Under the pieces are notes generated by a model, which was not told the DNA's origin, ran no database searches, and worked only from the letters and a program-made list of their open reading frames with translations. DNA of 64,000 bases from Cordylochernes scorpioides (taxonomy: Eukaryota; Arthropoda; Arachnida; Pseudoscorpiones; Chernetidae): assembly GCA_030710605.1 (NCBI GenBank), contig CP092879.1:22675784-22739783 (forward strand), given 5' to 3'. The position numbers were made by a program, and so were the translations under genes. Positions 22,115-35,095 of this stretch are shown one piece after another (position 1 is the stretch's first letter; the number at the start of each line of letters is the position of its first letter).

Positions 22115-22723
22115 ATTCTGATTAATGTGTTTGTGGTTACTTTGAAATATCAGCCAACCAAAAGTAGAAGAGGAATAGGTTTTTATTAGAAGAAGGTAAA
22201 CAATAAGATGACGTTGTCAATAGAACGTCCTTCCATCTGAAGAAGTATCGAACGAAGGCTGAAGACATGGTGTGGAATATAAATCCAGCGGATGTCTCTA
22301 GAGACAACCTTAGATGACATCAACACCTCTCATTTCCTACTTCTTCAACCAATGTATTATATACTGTTAGTTAGGTGGCTAGCAATTATTACTTTTTTAA
22401 AATAAAGATCTCCTTTATATTGAAGATACTAAAGAATTAACTTCTAAATATATTTTAGTTTTTCAGAATATACTACCTATCTGTTTCAAACAATAACTTA
22501 TCTATTATCTCACACTTCTCCTTATGAAATCTATATTAGCTTACAACAACAACATCCACCAAATTTTAGACGGTTACACTCACATCGCCCGCTCAAGTCC
22601 ATCTGGGGACTTTTCCATCTGCAGAAGGTTTAGTGGTGGAACTGCTAAGGAGAACAAGTCAAGAGGTGAGTCCGGGATATGTAAAGCTTATAGATGCTGT
22701 AGTGAGCAGAAAGGTTATGAAAG

Positions 22724-22990
22724 TGTGGCGACTAAACTTTGCTTCAGCGAGCGCGAACTAGGACGGCCTCGGCAATCGCGAGCGTCAACCTGACTACGCA
22801 TGCGCGCGGGACGTCATCAGAGACTCTGGCCACTCGCGGTAAACATCTAGGCTAACTCCGACGGCCGTTACTTCAACCGTTGCTTCTTTTCTATTTCTAT
22901 ATTTCTGGCTTTAAATAAATTAATTTAAATTATAAATTTATCAGCAGCCTTTTCACAAGCCACACCAACACATCACGCAACAATCCTACA
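22724..22990 (+). mobile_element. Solo LTR, left arm only
   Basis: The segment begins TGTGGCGACT and ends AATCCTACA, has TG...CA ends, and is flanked by AAAG at 22720-22723 and 22991-22994. The right arm has a single AAAG at the equivalent site (near 30230). It has a GC- and CpG-rich first half and an AATAAA near 22912. A 267-bp LTR with a 4-bp duplication suits a Ty3/Gypsy family, but it differs from the two Gypsy elements here. Confidence 0.8.
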
Positions 22991-23029
22991 AAAGTATAAA
23001 GTGAAAGGGTACATTAGTGTTATAATACA

Positions 23030-23590
23030 GTTATAAGTTCATGAACAAGGGTAGCTAGGAGAATGATGGGAGGGATTATCTATATTAGCTTAAAGATATA
23101 TATATATATGTCGGATCCTGTCGACTCTCTGTCGGGTCCTGTCAACTTACAGTGGGATTGGTGAATTGTGGTGAATCCTATGTCGGATTATGTTGAATTG
23201 ATGATTGATCGCGCAGGTCGCATGGTGGGTTTCCACAGGGGAAATAACGAGCACATCTGGATGGGATAGAAACTGGACTTCGCGAAAGGGAGAGAGTGAT
23301 TGAGACTGGAGGAGGTATCTTTGCCTTTCACATGATCGAGAGGAATTTTACCGTGGTTGGAGCCTAAGTTGAGTACGCCTTGCTTCTAGCCCAGTCACCT
23401 ACCTTCTCTCTAACTTCTTGTCCGAGATCATCGTCATTAACTATCTCGGCTTCTCATTGGTCGAGATCATTCTACGTGCCTGCTTCTGGTTCGCCATTAG
23501 TTGGTCATGCTTAACTGTGATTGGCTTAGTACCTCCATTGTCGCCATGATTGCAATCTTCCAGGAAGAAGAAAGTCTTCTTCTTACCCGT
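23030..23590 (-). repeat. Family J repeat with CCAAT-box cluster
   Basis: A moderately GC-rich repeat mirrored at about 29615-30175. On the minus strand it contains several CCAAT or related boxes (CCAATCACAG, CCAACTAATGG, CCAATGAGAA), and on the plus strand GTCGGATCCTGTCGAC repeats. A related segment with reversed CCAAT boxes is at 59720-59810. It may be the regulatory part of an LTR or promoter-bearing element. A 66-residue frame in the mirror copy is not supported. Confidence 0.45.
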
Positions 23591-24067
23591 ACCCTTTAAA
23601 TACGAAATTTTATAAATCGTAAATCCTAATATTAAGGCATTAGCATTAAAAATATCGTATAAAATATTTGTCGCGGAGATATACCCCGAAATAAATATAC
23701 CACAGAGATAAAACTTGTAACTCCGTAAGAGGTAGGTTTATTTTATAAAGCCAAAAGATAAAACAAAAAAAATCAAAATATCTATTTACATGAAATATTA
23801 CAATAAAAAGTATATATTTACATAACTAACAACCAACAATATTATTACTTTTATATATTTTGAATATTTGTTATAATATAATAGGTGTCCCGAGAATTGG
23901 TAAATATTTTCCATGGAACGATGAACATGGCCAGTAGTTGTGAGTTACTGCTAATAATAATGTTATTATAGGTGTATGATAGGTTTGTGCTTATTGTCTT
24001 ACCTTTCTATGATCATAAAAAATACAATGGTCTTTTCACAATGACAAAACACAGTGAAATATATTTG

Positions 24068-24448
24068 NNNNNNNNNNNNNNNNNNNNNNNNNNNNNNNNN
24101 NNNNNNNNNNNNNNNNNNNNNNNNNNNNNNNNNNNNNNNNNNNNNNNNNNNNNNNNNNNNNNNNNNNNNNNNNNNNNNNNNNNNNNNNNNNNNNNNNNNN
24201 NNNNNNNNNNNNNNNNNNNNNNNNNNNNNNNNNNNNNNNNNNNNNNNNNNNNNNNNNNNNNNNNNNNNNNNNNNNNNNNNNNNNNNNNNNNNNNNNNNNN
24301 NNNNNNNNNNNNNNNNNNNNNNNNNNNNNNNNNNNNNNNNNNNNNNNNNNNNNNNNNNNNNNNNNNNNNNNNNNNNNNNNNNNNNNNNNNNNNNNNNNNN
24401 NNNNNNNNNNNNNNNNNNNNNNNNNNNNNNNNNNNNNNNNNNNNNNNN
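24068..24448. other. Assembly gap (381 N)
   Basis: The run of N starts exactly where the left arm of the inverted repeat ends. The true length and content of the spacer are therefore unknown. Any frame running through it is meaningless. Confidence 1.
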
Positions 24449-26267
24449 TTAAATTTAAAATAAAATCGAAAATAAGATTAAAAGTAATAATATTATCAAA
24501 TGTAAAATGTAAAAATATTAAAGTGTTAAATTTATTCAAAGTGCAAAAACTATAGTAGTGTGCAGCATGTTAATGGTATAGCTGTTTAGATATTTTCAGA
24601 ATCTAAAACTATTTTTTAAAAGTGTAAATTGATGTTATTAAAGTGTAAAATGTTTTAATATTAAAAAATGAAAAATACGTATTGTCGCGCGTTAAAGTGT
24701 AAAATGTTGTCTTCAAAAATGCACAACCTATATAATGCAGAAAAAGAAATCTAATATATGATTTTATATATATATATATATATATAGAAATTAAATTCCA
24801 AAATATCTTGAATTTCATTTCTGAACAAAATATAAAGAAATAGCTCTGGAAAATATTGGAAATAATTTAAAGAAATTTGGGCTTTTTCTCTTAAATAAAT
24901 AAAACAACTCTTAAATTGAAAATAGAATGTGGTATAGACTTTAAGGAATGTTTAAATATTCTACGAGGTAAATATAAAGGTAATCTTTAAACCAACATTT
25001 TTTCCTTTTTTATCTATATTATAGTTTTTGAATGCATTATCTCTTTTCTATTGTTTTTCAAAGAAAATATTTTATTTAAAAAATTGCAGCACAAAATATT
25101 TTTGGATATTTTATATTGCTTGTTATTAAACAAGCAAATTAATTTTCTAAATAGTAAATTCTATATTTTTAATTATAATAAATATATTTTAAAATAAAAT
25201 ATTTTCACATGTGTTTAAAAAAAACATATATAAAAATAAAGTAGAGAAAATTAAATCAAACAAAAGATAATAAAATTAAAGACTTCGTAAAACTATTTCT
25301 TTAAGACTAAGTTTTAAAATACCAAAAAGAAAGTTTTTCTTTTTGTTTAACTTAATAAAGATTTATAAATATTTTATACACATAAAATCTTCCTTAATTC
25401 CGAAAAGAAAGAGGCATATAATTAAATTGTTATCTGAACAAAAAAATTCAAAGATAGTTTAGTATTCGCCTTAGGACCTAAATTTCTTGTTCTCAGCAAT
25501 ATTTAATTCCTACATTTAAAAAAATAACCTTCAATGTTATAAAGAAGAAAAATATGAATAAAACATAAATTAGTAAAGCGTGCTCAAAATTTAAATATAC
25601 ATCTTTAAATATTTGTGCTTTTTCAAATCAAATATTATTAAAATGACAACTTATTTGAAGGTTTTAAACATGTTCGTTTTGAATTTATTATCAAAATAAA
25701 ACAAATTTGAAATATTTTATTTCATCGTTTCAAATATATATGGATAGAAGCAATTGAATATTTTAAATAGATTGTGAAGAATTTGATGGCTAAAATTATC
25801 GCTATTTTCGCAGACGAGACCAAATTAATTTTATTATAATATAAGCAGGTTAAAGATAGATAATCAGGCCTAAATTACTTTGCACAGCACATTTTCATTA
25901 TCTTCGTATAATGCCTGATTATCCCTTTCCATTCAATTTGGAATTTAATCTTCTCCGCATGAACAATGTTTGCCAAATACCTCATTCTAATCAATCAATA
26001 TGTACGATAATATTAATTCAATTAAAATTATAAACCGAGACATTCATGATGTAATGATGAAATTTCTAATGAACCAATACAAAATTAATATATATTTTCA
26101 GCATTAGTACAAATCATATTTGTGTATGTGCGAATTTAGATATAAATTTTATTTTCTATATTTATTTTCACGACATATTAACAATTTATAACTAGATGTA
26201 TTATATTTTTAAAATAGTTATATAAAATCATATTTTTGGAATATATAGTTTTCAGAAATATGATCCA
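24449..26267. other. Unpaired spacer of the inverted repeat
   Basis: About 1.8 kb of very AT-rich DNA with no partner in the left arm. It holds a TA run at about 24765-24786 and a small hairpin (GATAATCAGGC at 25859-25869, inverse at 25913-25923). No gene or recognisable transposon is seen. Confidence 0.7.
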
Positions 26268-27469
26268 CAAATATATTTCACCTATTTTTTGTCATTGTGA
26301 AAAGACTATTGTATTTTTATGATCATAGAAAGGTAAGATAATAAGCACAAACCTATCATACACCTATAATAACATCATTATTATCAGTAACTCACAACTA
26401 CTGGCCATGGACATCGTGTTCCATGGAAAATATTTACCAATTCTCGGGACACCTATTATATTATAACAAATATTCAAAATATATAAAAGTAATAATATTG
26501 TTGGTTGTTAGTTATGTAAATATATACTTTTTATTTTAATATTTTATGTAAATAGTTATTTTTCATTTTTTTTTGTTTTATCTTTTGGCTTTATAAAAGG
26601 TGATGTGCTGCCTGTGCCGGCAGTCGTGGTAGAATAGTATAGCTTGTAGAGTTGAGTGCACAACTTGCTTGATGAAATAAACCTACCTCTTCCGCAGTTA
26701 CAAGTTTTATCTCTGTGGTATATTTATTTCGGGGTATATCTCCGCGACAAATATTTTATACGATATTTTTAATGCTAATCCCTTAATATTAGGATTTACG
26801 ATTTATAAAATTTCGTATTTAAAGGGTAGCAGCAGAAAATACTCCAATTACTTTATGCATAAAATTATTTAATAACGAGTGAGTAAAAATATCCTTGATA
26901 TTAGGATTTACGATTTATAAAATTTTGTTTTTGAAGGGTAGCAACAGAAAATACAACAATTAACTTAAATATAAAAATTAATAACTTACCGAATAAGTTA
27001 GAAAATATAATAAAAAACAACGGTTCCCATAAATTTCCTTATATATTCTAATATTTATTTTCAGTTATATAACAATGGTAAAATATTTTAGGGGTTCTGA
27101 AAAAAGCGGGTGTTTATTTTAAGAAGGCGTTGTGTATAGCTCAAATTAGGATTATTACTGAAAGAGCCCTTGCAATTACTGGCCAATCAACATATTGATA
27201 AATAAATACTTTATCTTCTTCTTAGATGGTCACAACACAGAAATATATATAAATATACGAGTATAATAAATATTTTGATAAGAGATAGATATGTATTATT
27301 AACTTCTCATTACATGATCATTTTATGGTCTAGTTCGCAGTCGTGTAATCTTGAATAATATAATAAAACAGTTTTTATCACAATTTACTTTATTTGATAT
27401 AATAATATAATTGAGGATGAAAAATACCTGACTCAAGGCGAGTAGAATAAAAATAATACCTATTTACAT

Positions 27470-27565
27470 ATCTACAAAAGATCTGAGCCGGCCAACGGAA
27501 AACAACAACAATGGGTTTTATATAGTCTAAAGCCGCGACATCTGCCGGTCTACTTTACAGAGTAG
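27470..27565 (+). repeat. Family K repeat
   Basis: GAGCCGGCCAACGG, AAACAACAACAATGGG, then GACATCTGCCGGTCTAC and CAGAGTAG. Non-coding, with no left-arm counterpart. Confidence 0.6.
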
Positions 27566-27625
27566 TTTGATCTAAGAATTATAATTTAATATTAAATAAT
27601 TTTGTAAATAACATATATATTTTTA

Positions 27626-27730
27626 GATAAGAAAAAGGCATATAATGGATTGAATAATAGATTTATTTGCCAATATTAATACAAATAAATCTTTTATTCA
27701 ATATCCAATATATGCTTTTTACTATCTAAA
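27626..27730. repeat. Collapsed family A hairpin
   Basis: AAAAAGGCATATAATGGATT and GCCAATATTAAT are followed at once by the inverted half, ending CCAATATATGC. The hammerhead-like centre is missing, leaving only the outer ends of a family A foldback. Confidence 0.65.
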
Positions 27731-28228
27731 TATTTAAATATGGAGAATTCTCTAATTTTTTTTTAAGAAAAATAATATATATATATATTTATTTATTTAT
27801 ATATCCAATAAATACACCTATCTAAGCATTCATTTAATATCAAAACTGAGAGAATTTATATCAAATATACTAAATCACTTAATAACCTATACATCTAATT
27901 ATAGAAGCCTATATGCAACTAATCTCGCTGAAATATGAACAGGACAGAGAGTTAAATCTGGAAGAGTTTTTTTGTCGCACTTTTAACAAAGAAAAATTAT
28001 AATTAACCAAGTACAGAGCAACAATATTTTTTTGTCAGAAATTATGATGACAATATTGCTGTATCATGCTTGATTGACATAAACAGAATTCTTTAGGGGA
28101 ATATTCACTAAAGCAGATCACGGGCGAAACCAGATAATAATCTTTAGTAGGTTGGAACAAAATTCTATCAGAGAAACATTCACTCAAGCAGAAGACACAC
28201 GAAGCCAGGTCATCTCTATATATAAAAT

Positions 28229-28285
28229 ATCGTTTCTCGGCCTTTTGGCTAAGATTACCTAGTATATCTCTAGATTTTTTATCTG
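28229..28285 (+). pseudogene. U2 snRNA-like 5' fragment
   Basis: ATCGTTTCTCGGCCTTTTGG followed by CTAAGAT matches the highly conserved 5' end of U2 snRNA with one substitution over about 27 bases. Similarity fades after that (CTAGTATATCTC against the usual GTAGTATCTG). The Sm site and the remaining stem-loops are not recognisable. It is either a U2 retropseudogene or the head of a U2-derived SINE. Family F sequence begins about 20 bases downstream. Confidence 0.7.
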
Positions 28286-28306
28286 GGAATCAACTCTTAT
28301 AAACTA

Positions 28307-28680
28307 AACACAAAGCAATAACGCGCCTTCTATATATATAAAATGAAAGTATTTAAAAGCACGAATGTTTCTTTTATACACAATACAAACTTCTACTGTC
28401 CTAACTGCGATGAAAAATATATTGGGAGGGCTTGGCTCATCAGTGCTGAACCCTCCCAGCTGTTTCGCCAATTTAATCCACCGGACCGCTTCTCAGAGCT
28501 CTAATACTGTATTGGACGATTCTGCTTATATACGCAGCACTAAAGGGTGGAATCTCAGAAATGATTTTCAAGAAACTAAGGACATAAGCTTATCCTTGCT
28601 TTATTCATCTTATAAACTTATCCCTAAATGTAAAAAGAATCTGGAGATGTGTTTTTCTTAATTCAACCCTAAATGTTGTT
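28307..28680 (+). repeat. Family F repeat copy
   Basis: It begins AACACAAAGCAATAACGCGC and has a TATATATATAAAA box, then AACTTCTACTGTCC, GGGAGGGCTTGGCTCATCAG and the GTTTCGCC region seen in 16145-16614. Here it is not an inverted pair. A 98-residue frame (28365-28661) overlaps it but is not conserved as protein in the other copy. Confidence 0.6.
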
Positions 28681-29242
28681 TTTAGAAAGTGAGTCGACGT
28701 TATCTCACAAGGAAAGATAATTTAAAGACGATAAATTGTATATATTGCTAAGCATTGGTATTTATTACAAATAAATCATTAGATTGAAATATTATATTCG
28801 ATTAAAAGGTTGGGAAATAAACAACCAATTAAAGGAAATTTAATAATGAAACTGGATATATAAATCTTTAAAAGAGTTAATCAATGACAAACAAAACTCT
28901 CAATAAATCAATTCCGCCCACTTTCTGTAAATATTAATTAAACGAAACTTTTATTTAGATATTTACTCTGTTTAGCATAGTTTGTATTTGTGAATATTTC
29001 TCTAATATCTTGCATATTTACATTCTAAAATATTCCTTAAAACTTTCTTCAATATGTAAAATATTTACCTCGAATATACTACAATTGATTTCATTCAACT
29101 AAATTTGCATACCAAATCTTTGTACATATTTCAAATGTGTTGATATTTTTCTCTTTTCATCTAACTAAATTGCATACTAATTCTTGTAAATATATTTCAA
29201 ATTATATTTCTTTCTATGTTGAGTTTACTTTTAAAGTCCCAG

Positions 29243-29265
29243 TGTCCCTAGTGGGACATAGCGCT
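29243..29265. repeat. TGTCCC/GGGACA quasi-palindrome
   Basis: GTGTCCCTAGTGGGACATAG followed by CGC. The same motif occurs at about 2588-2608 and 51408-51425. The Helitron in the right arm is inserted beside one of these copies. Confidence 0.5.
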
Positions 29266-30082
29266 CTAAATCGAAAAAAAAAACTGAATTTAAATGTTGA
29301 TATTTCTTGATTTTTATAAATTGTTAAGAGGCAAGTTGATATCTTTCACAACGGTGTTAGATATTATATCATTAAATATTACTTTTTATTCTATAATTAT
29401 AATAATCTGTGGATTTTTATAATAATCTGTGATGTTGGGCATGTATGTGATAATTTGTATATAGCAATATGTAACCCCCACCACAACCTATGCAATGTAT
29501 CGTCAAAAGATTTAATAAAAGTTAGGCTTCGCGAAAGAGGGAATAACCATTAACAGGATAGCATCATCCAGGAAGTAAATGTCACTGCCCAGGACCCCCA
29601 TAAAACTAGAGTTCAAAGACCTTCTTCTTCCTGAAAGATTGCAATCATGGTGACAATGGAGGTACTAAGCCAATCACAGTTAAGCATGACCAACTAATAG
29701 CGAACCAGAAGCAGGCACGTAGAATGATCTCGACCAATGAGAATCCGAGATAGTTAATGACGATGATCTCGGACAAGAAGTTAGAGAGAAGGTAGGTGAC
29801 CGGGCTAGAAGCAAGGCGTGCTCAACTTAGGCTCCAACCAAGGTAAAAATCCTCTCGATCATGTGAAAGGCAAAGATACCTCCTCCAGTCTCAATCACTC
29901 TCTCCCTTTCGCGAAGTCCAGGTTTTATCCCATCAAGATGTGCTCTCGTTATTTCCCCTGTGGAAACCCACCATTCGACTGCGCCATCAATCATCAATTC
30001 AACATAATCCGACATAGGATTCACCACAATTCACCAATCCCACAGTAAGTTGACAGGACCCGACAGAGAGTCGACAGGATCC

Positions 30083-30129
<47 letters not shown>

Positions 30130-30848
30130 TTAATCTAATATAGATAATCCCTCCCATCATTCTCCTAGCTGCCCTTGTTCATGAACTTATACCTGTATTA
30201 TAACACTAATGTACCCTTTCACTTTATACTTTCATAACCTTTCTGCTCACTACAGCATCTATAAGCTTCACATATCCGGGACTCACCTCTTGACTTGTTC
30301 TCCTTAGCAGTTCCACCACTGAACCTTCTGCAGATGGAAAAGTCCCCAGATGGACTTGAGCGGGCGATGTAAGTGTAACCGTCTAAATTTTGGTGGATGT
30401 TGTTGTTGTAAGCTAATATAGATTTCATAAGGAGAAAAGTGTGAGATAATAGATATAGATAAGTTATTGTTTGAAACAGATGGGTAGTATATTCTGAAAA
30501 AAAACTAAAATATATTTAGAAGTTAATTCTTTAGTATCTTCAATATAAAGGAGATCTTCATTTTAAAAAAAGTAATAATTGCTAGCCACCTAACTAACAG
30601 TATATAATACATTGGTTGAAGAAGTAGGAAATGAGAGGTGTTGATGACATCTACGGTTGTCTCTAGAGACATCCACTGAATTTATATTCCACACCATGTC
30701 TTCAGCCTTCGTTCGATACTTCTTCAGATGGAAGGACGTTCTATTGACAACGTCATCTTATTGTTTACCTTCTTCTAATAAAAACCTATTCCTCTTCTAC
30801 TTTTGGTTGGCTGATATTTCAAAGTAACCACAAACACATTAATCAGAA

Positions 30849-31533
30849 TTTTGAAAATAGAGCAATCCATACTTAATTCATTAGATAATAAAAGGCATAT
30901 ATTGGATTTAATAAAATATTTATTTTGCCAATATTTCGGCTGGCTGAACGCCAACCTTTATCGAGGCATTACATTTTTGTATACACAAACTCAGCGCCGC
31001 ATAGTGTTATAATATCACAGTTGAAATCAATTAAAATACAGAGTTGGTGGGAGAAATTTGTGCATAAAAATATTATAAAAAATGCAATCAAAAATGTAAA
31101 ATATCTTAAAATATAAAAGAAAAAAAAGGAAAAAAAGAGTTCTATCTTATATTTAAAAAATTGTAATAAGTACATAAAAATAATTCATTAATAACTCATA
31201 AAGAGATAAATGTAAAAATATATGTATCTATTAAAACATTTGAAAATAAATTTAAAATGATTTAAACAATATTTTTTTTTTCCTTTTATATTTTAAGATA
31301 TTTTACATTTTTGGTTGCATTTTTATAATAATTTTTTATGCACAAATTTCTCCCACCTACTCTGTATTTTAATTGATTTCAACTGTGATATTATAATACT
31401 AAGCGGCGCTGAGTTTGTGTATACAAAAATGTAATGCCTCGATAAAGGTTGGCGTTCAGCCAGCCGAAATATTGGCAAAATAAATATTTTATTAAATCCA
31501 ATATATGCCTTTTATTATCTAATTAATCAGAAT
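30849..31533. mobile_element. Family A foldback element, right-arm copy
   Basis: Mirror of 21445-22114, with both inverted halves and hammerhead-like motifs. ATTAATCAGAAT flanks both ends as the same target duplication. The insertion predates the divergence of the two arms. Confidence 0.78.
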
Positions 31534-34500
31534 ATACTGTATACATTGCATTCTAGTTTAACTCAAAACTTCATCTAACTAGGTGTATATATTACAAATA
31601 TTATCGATATCACAATAATGGTTAGAAATATTAAATTCTGTGGTTAAGTATAAAATGACTAGATTTTAAAGAGGCTAAAGCGATTACCCTTGAAGCTTTC
31701 TTTATTCTATAATATCATAAATTATATATTAAAAAAATAAAATAGAGTCATCAATGTGATTCGTTCTACCATCAATACAAAATTTCTCAACGTTTTCAGA
31801 ACGCTTTTCTGTTGTAAAAGCAAACATCAAATTCTTCTGAGTAATTTACTCCACATTTTATCGCCTTTTCAAACTATATTATAAATATTTCAGTATAATA
31901 ATTTATTAAAGAGCACTAATATAGAATAAGATATAATCTCCCCTCTTTTTTCACGAAATATTTTCTAGAGAAATACCAAAAATTAAATAATAAATCCCTA
32001 CTATAAATAAAGTAACATATTATTAACCATTCAAGGTTTTCGTAAAGATAGAGGCTGCCTGGTGGGCATTCATAGATCTCCAAATTAAAGATACTTCAGC
32101 CAGTAAATCTTTACAGCCTATATATTTACGATGAAGTGTTAAAAAGATTTATTCGCCGAAGTATCTTTAATTTGAAGAACCTTTAACGTTTTATTGTATA
32201 ATACCTACTGATATGGCAGGGTCACTATACAATCTGGCTCTCAGTATGAAATGATGTGTGACACACTTAACTATACATTCAAAACTTTCTTGGGAGATTT
32301 CTAAAATTTATTTTTAGACAAAAAATTGATTTCTGAAGATAGATGCTTTCCAAAATATTCCAGTCTTATTTTTAAAGTATCAGCATCAAATAGCTCTATA
32401 TGTGGATTTGATACATATTTAAACTGTTCCCTTTCTAATTCAACGATTAAAAGAGCAAAAGCAACAGGTAAGAAAAGTAGTAGCAAAGAAAGAATCATAT
32501 CTCTTCATTGTTTAACTAAAGGTTGCTGATGAATAGCGCCATCTCTAGGAATAAATATCAACTAATTATTCTAAAATGTTCCAAATACACTTTCTTTTGA
32601 TTAATCAAGAAAATAAGCCACGACTCGCTTCGGGCTATTGGCTCTCTATGTACGTTTATCGTAAGTAGAATATATTCGAATCTTATTCAAAATCATAAAG
32701 TAGTTTATATTATATAATGTAATTACAACTTTGTAAATAACTTTTTGATATATTTTTATAAATAACCAATTAAAGCTTTCGCGTTATATATTCATAATAA
32801 ATAAATTTAGCTCAAGTTGAAAATTACCTATAATTATTTTATTTCATGTTTAAAAATATATATATTTTATTATAACATTTTTCCAGTATGTAAAATATTT
32901 ATATATGATTTTAAGATGATTTATCGGAAGCGCTATTGAATAAATGTATAAATGTCTAAATATAATGTGAGGGCTCCCAGTTAAAGGATATAACCGAGTA
33001 TTAATATGAACCAATTAGAGAGAAGATTTGACACAGGAATGGTTCCTTTCACGGCCGCACGTCTTCTATTCAGGCCGCTAGAAATTCAGTGAAATCGACA
33101 AAATTTTCCACAAAGGAATTGTAATAGAGAAATGCTTTAACCACAAATTCATATTTAAAACAACTAACAAATATTTAAGGAATTTTCAATTTAAATATTT
33201 AATGTGTGTAAAGCAACAATGTTTTGATAAATAAATTACAATTTAAACACACAAAATGGCAAATTTAATGTCGTTTTATATATTAAATTATATATTCTAA
33301 AAAATAATTAATTCATTTATTTTAGCCTTTTATTTGTTCAATAGGGATTATAAATTCTATAATAAATAATTTTGAATTAATTAAAATTAAATTAATGTGA
33401 ATATTATTATGTATATATTGTTATTCATAATTGATATATACATATTATAAACAAGAATATTTTTTGCTGATTTTTGATTATCTTGAGGATTATGCTATGG
33501 TAATGCAGTCGTGGTTAAAATCTTGAAAGCATAATAAAAATAGTAAAGATTAAAAATAGCTTTAATTGAGTTAAAGGAATATAAAAAACGTAATTAGATA
33601 AAAGTACTGCCTGGCTTAAGAATAAAAAAAAATGAAAAACTTATTTACATAATGTACAAAAGGTTTGAGCCGGCCATCGGGAAACAACAACAATGAGTTT
33701 TTATAGGGTAAGCGTGACGTCTGGCGGTCGATTTATCAGAGTATTTGAATCTATGAAATATAATTTTTTTTTTAAAATAAAATATCATTTTAATATAACA
33801 TATATATATATATGTCATAATTTGTACATAGCTAGATGCAAACCCGATCCAATGTGTATAATGTATACTTTGAATTTCAATAAAGAACGAGGCTTAACAA
33901 ATCTGGAGAGAAAGAAGGCCTAGAGAGAGAACGATCATTAGTAAGGTTAATATATATATATATAATAATATATATATAATAATATATATATATTAATAAA
34001 ATATTATATATAGTCAAAAATATAATTTAGGAGGTGCTTTAATTGAATATTTTTATTTTCTAACGGTAATAGGATAATAAATATTCTGTGGTTATAAACA
34101 AAGTGAGCTTTTAAATCAAAAGGCATTTACCTTTATGGTTCTTAACTTTCGCTTGAAAAATATTATAAATAAAGAAAAGCTATTTAGTTGGAGAGGATTG
34201 TATTTAATATTAATGATTCTCATAAAGAGTTTCACGAATGCTATATTTAAATTTAAAATAATATATACACTTAACTGCTTTGCATTAATTATCAAAACTA
34301 GCAAGTCTTAATGTTTAGCAGATATTCCACAACCGAATGAGGTCAAATAAGACCAGTAATTATAAAGATAGAGGTTTTAATATGGGTAAGAACATAAAAG
34401 ACATATAAAAAATGAATCTATTTTCTAGTCTTCGTTGAATGAAATATTTGTACCTGGTATAAGAGTTGACCTGTTTCTGCAATCATCTTATCGTGTTTAC

Positions 34501-34599
34501 ACGATTATCTTTGTCGTAGTAAATCATTCTTCTCGAATCGTAAGTTGGTGTTTCTCTGATTTTTTTAAACAAAAACTTTTAAGTCTCTGAAAAAATTAG

Positions 34600-35095
34600 C
34601 ATGGAGACACTCGCTCTCTCCAGGAGTATCCTGCTGCCGAGCTAGCTGCGTGGTGGATCTCTACCGTGGATGTGCCCCGCTCCATCCCCTGGGCTGACCT
34701 GCTTCAGAACTGCTTCTCGGGGCACGACTCAGATGTCGCCCTACGGCTGGCCCTCCACACCCTACCCCATCCTGACCATCCTGCCTCGAGGCGTGCCGCC
34801 TGTGGGTCCAGCGACGGGTCGCTGACCCACAGATATTGGAGTTGCCGAGCCGTGCGATCCCTGCTCCGGGAGGTGTTCGCCTCCTGCGAAGTGCCCCTGG
34901 ATCTGCAGGCCTGGCTGTTCGGCGTCGGCCTCCATCCCGAGGCAATAAATATCACAAGTGTGGCGAAGGCTACCATCTACAAGTACCATCTTGGTCTTGA
35001 GTTAGGTAACACCAGCCATCACCTAGACCTGCCCACTCTGTGGGAGAGAACTTTCGCAGTCCATCGGTGGCGGAGTCTTTCCCGCGGTGGCGCCA
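34600..35095 (+). pseudogene. GC-rich LINE ORF2 C-terminal remnant (right copy)
   Basis: Mirror of 17886-18368. The protein is almost unchanged, including SLTHRYWSC. Near the end a short duplication (around GTCTTTCCCGCGGTGG) removes the original stop, so the frame runs on into AT-rich sequence to 35178. It is a fragment of a non-LTR retrotransposon with no catalytic domain. Confidence 0.6.

Larger units (their letters stand above)
1..24067. repeat. Left arm of giant inverted repeat
   Basis: The sequence from base 1 reads as the reverse complement of the sequence ending at 53787. The match can be followed through many landmarks: 3190 to about 43440, 4980-5035 to about 41980, 15200 to about 37380, 17886 to about 35100, 22000 to about 30950, and 24067 to 26268. 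Arm-specific insertions are 1329-1434, about 3530-3905, 5041-6228, 6429-15132, 16145-16614 and 22724-22990. Because base 1 is still inside the match, the arm may extend beyond the window. The inner end coincides with the start of the assembly gap. Confidence 0.93.
26830..29610. other. Right-arm-only segment of about 2.8 kb
   Basis: The left arm goes directly from its equivalent of about 26830 to that of about 29615, with a different 20-bp junction at 23585-23605. At 26800-26960 a GGATTTACGATTTATAAAAT block followed by GGGTAGCA is tandemly repeated. The segment also contains family K (27470-27565), a collapsed family A hairpin, a U2-like piece and family F sequence. It is either a right-arm gain or a left-arm deletion. 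No gene is seen. Confidence 0.7.

Noticed and set aside
22524-22793. 89-residue frame also found in the mirror copy at 30219-30428
   Set aside because: It spans a repeat and, in the left arm, runs into the inserted solo LTR. There is no domain and no independent conservation.
23972-24539. Reading frames of 130-167 codons crossing the N gap
   Set aside because: They consist almost wholly of undetermined residues and carry no information.
26600-26680. tRNA-Ser-like string CGGCAGTCGTGGTAGAATAG in the right arm
   Set aside because: Only the first part resembles a tRNA; no B box or cloverleaf follows. At most a SINE remnant.
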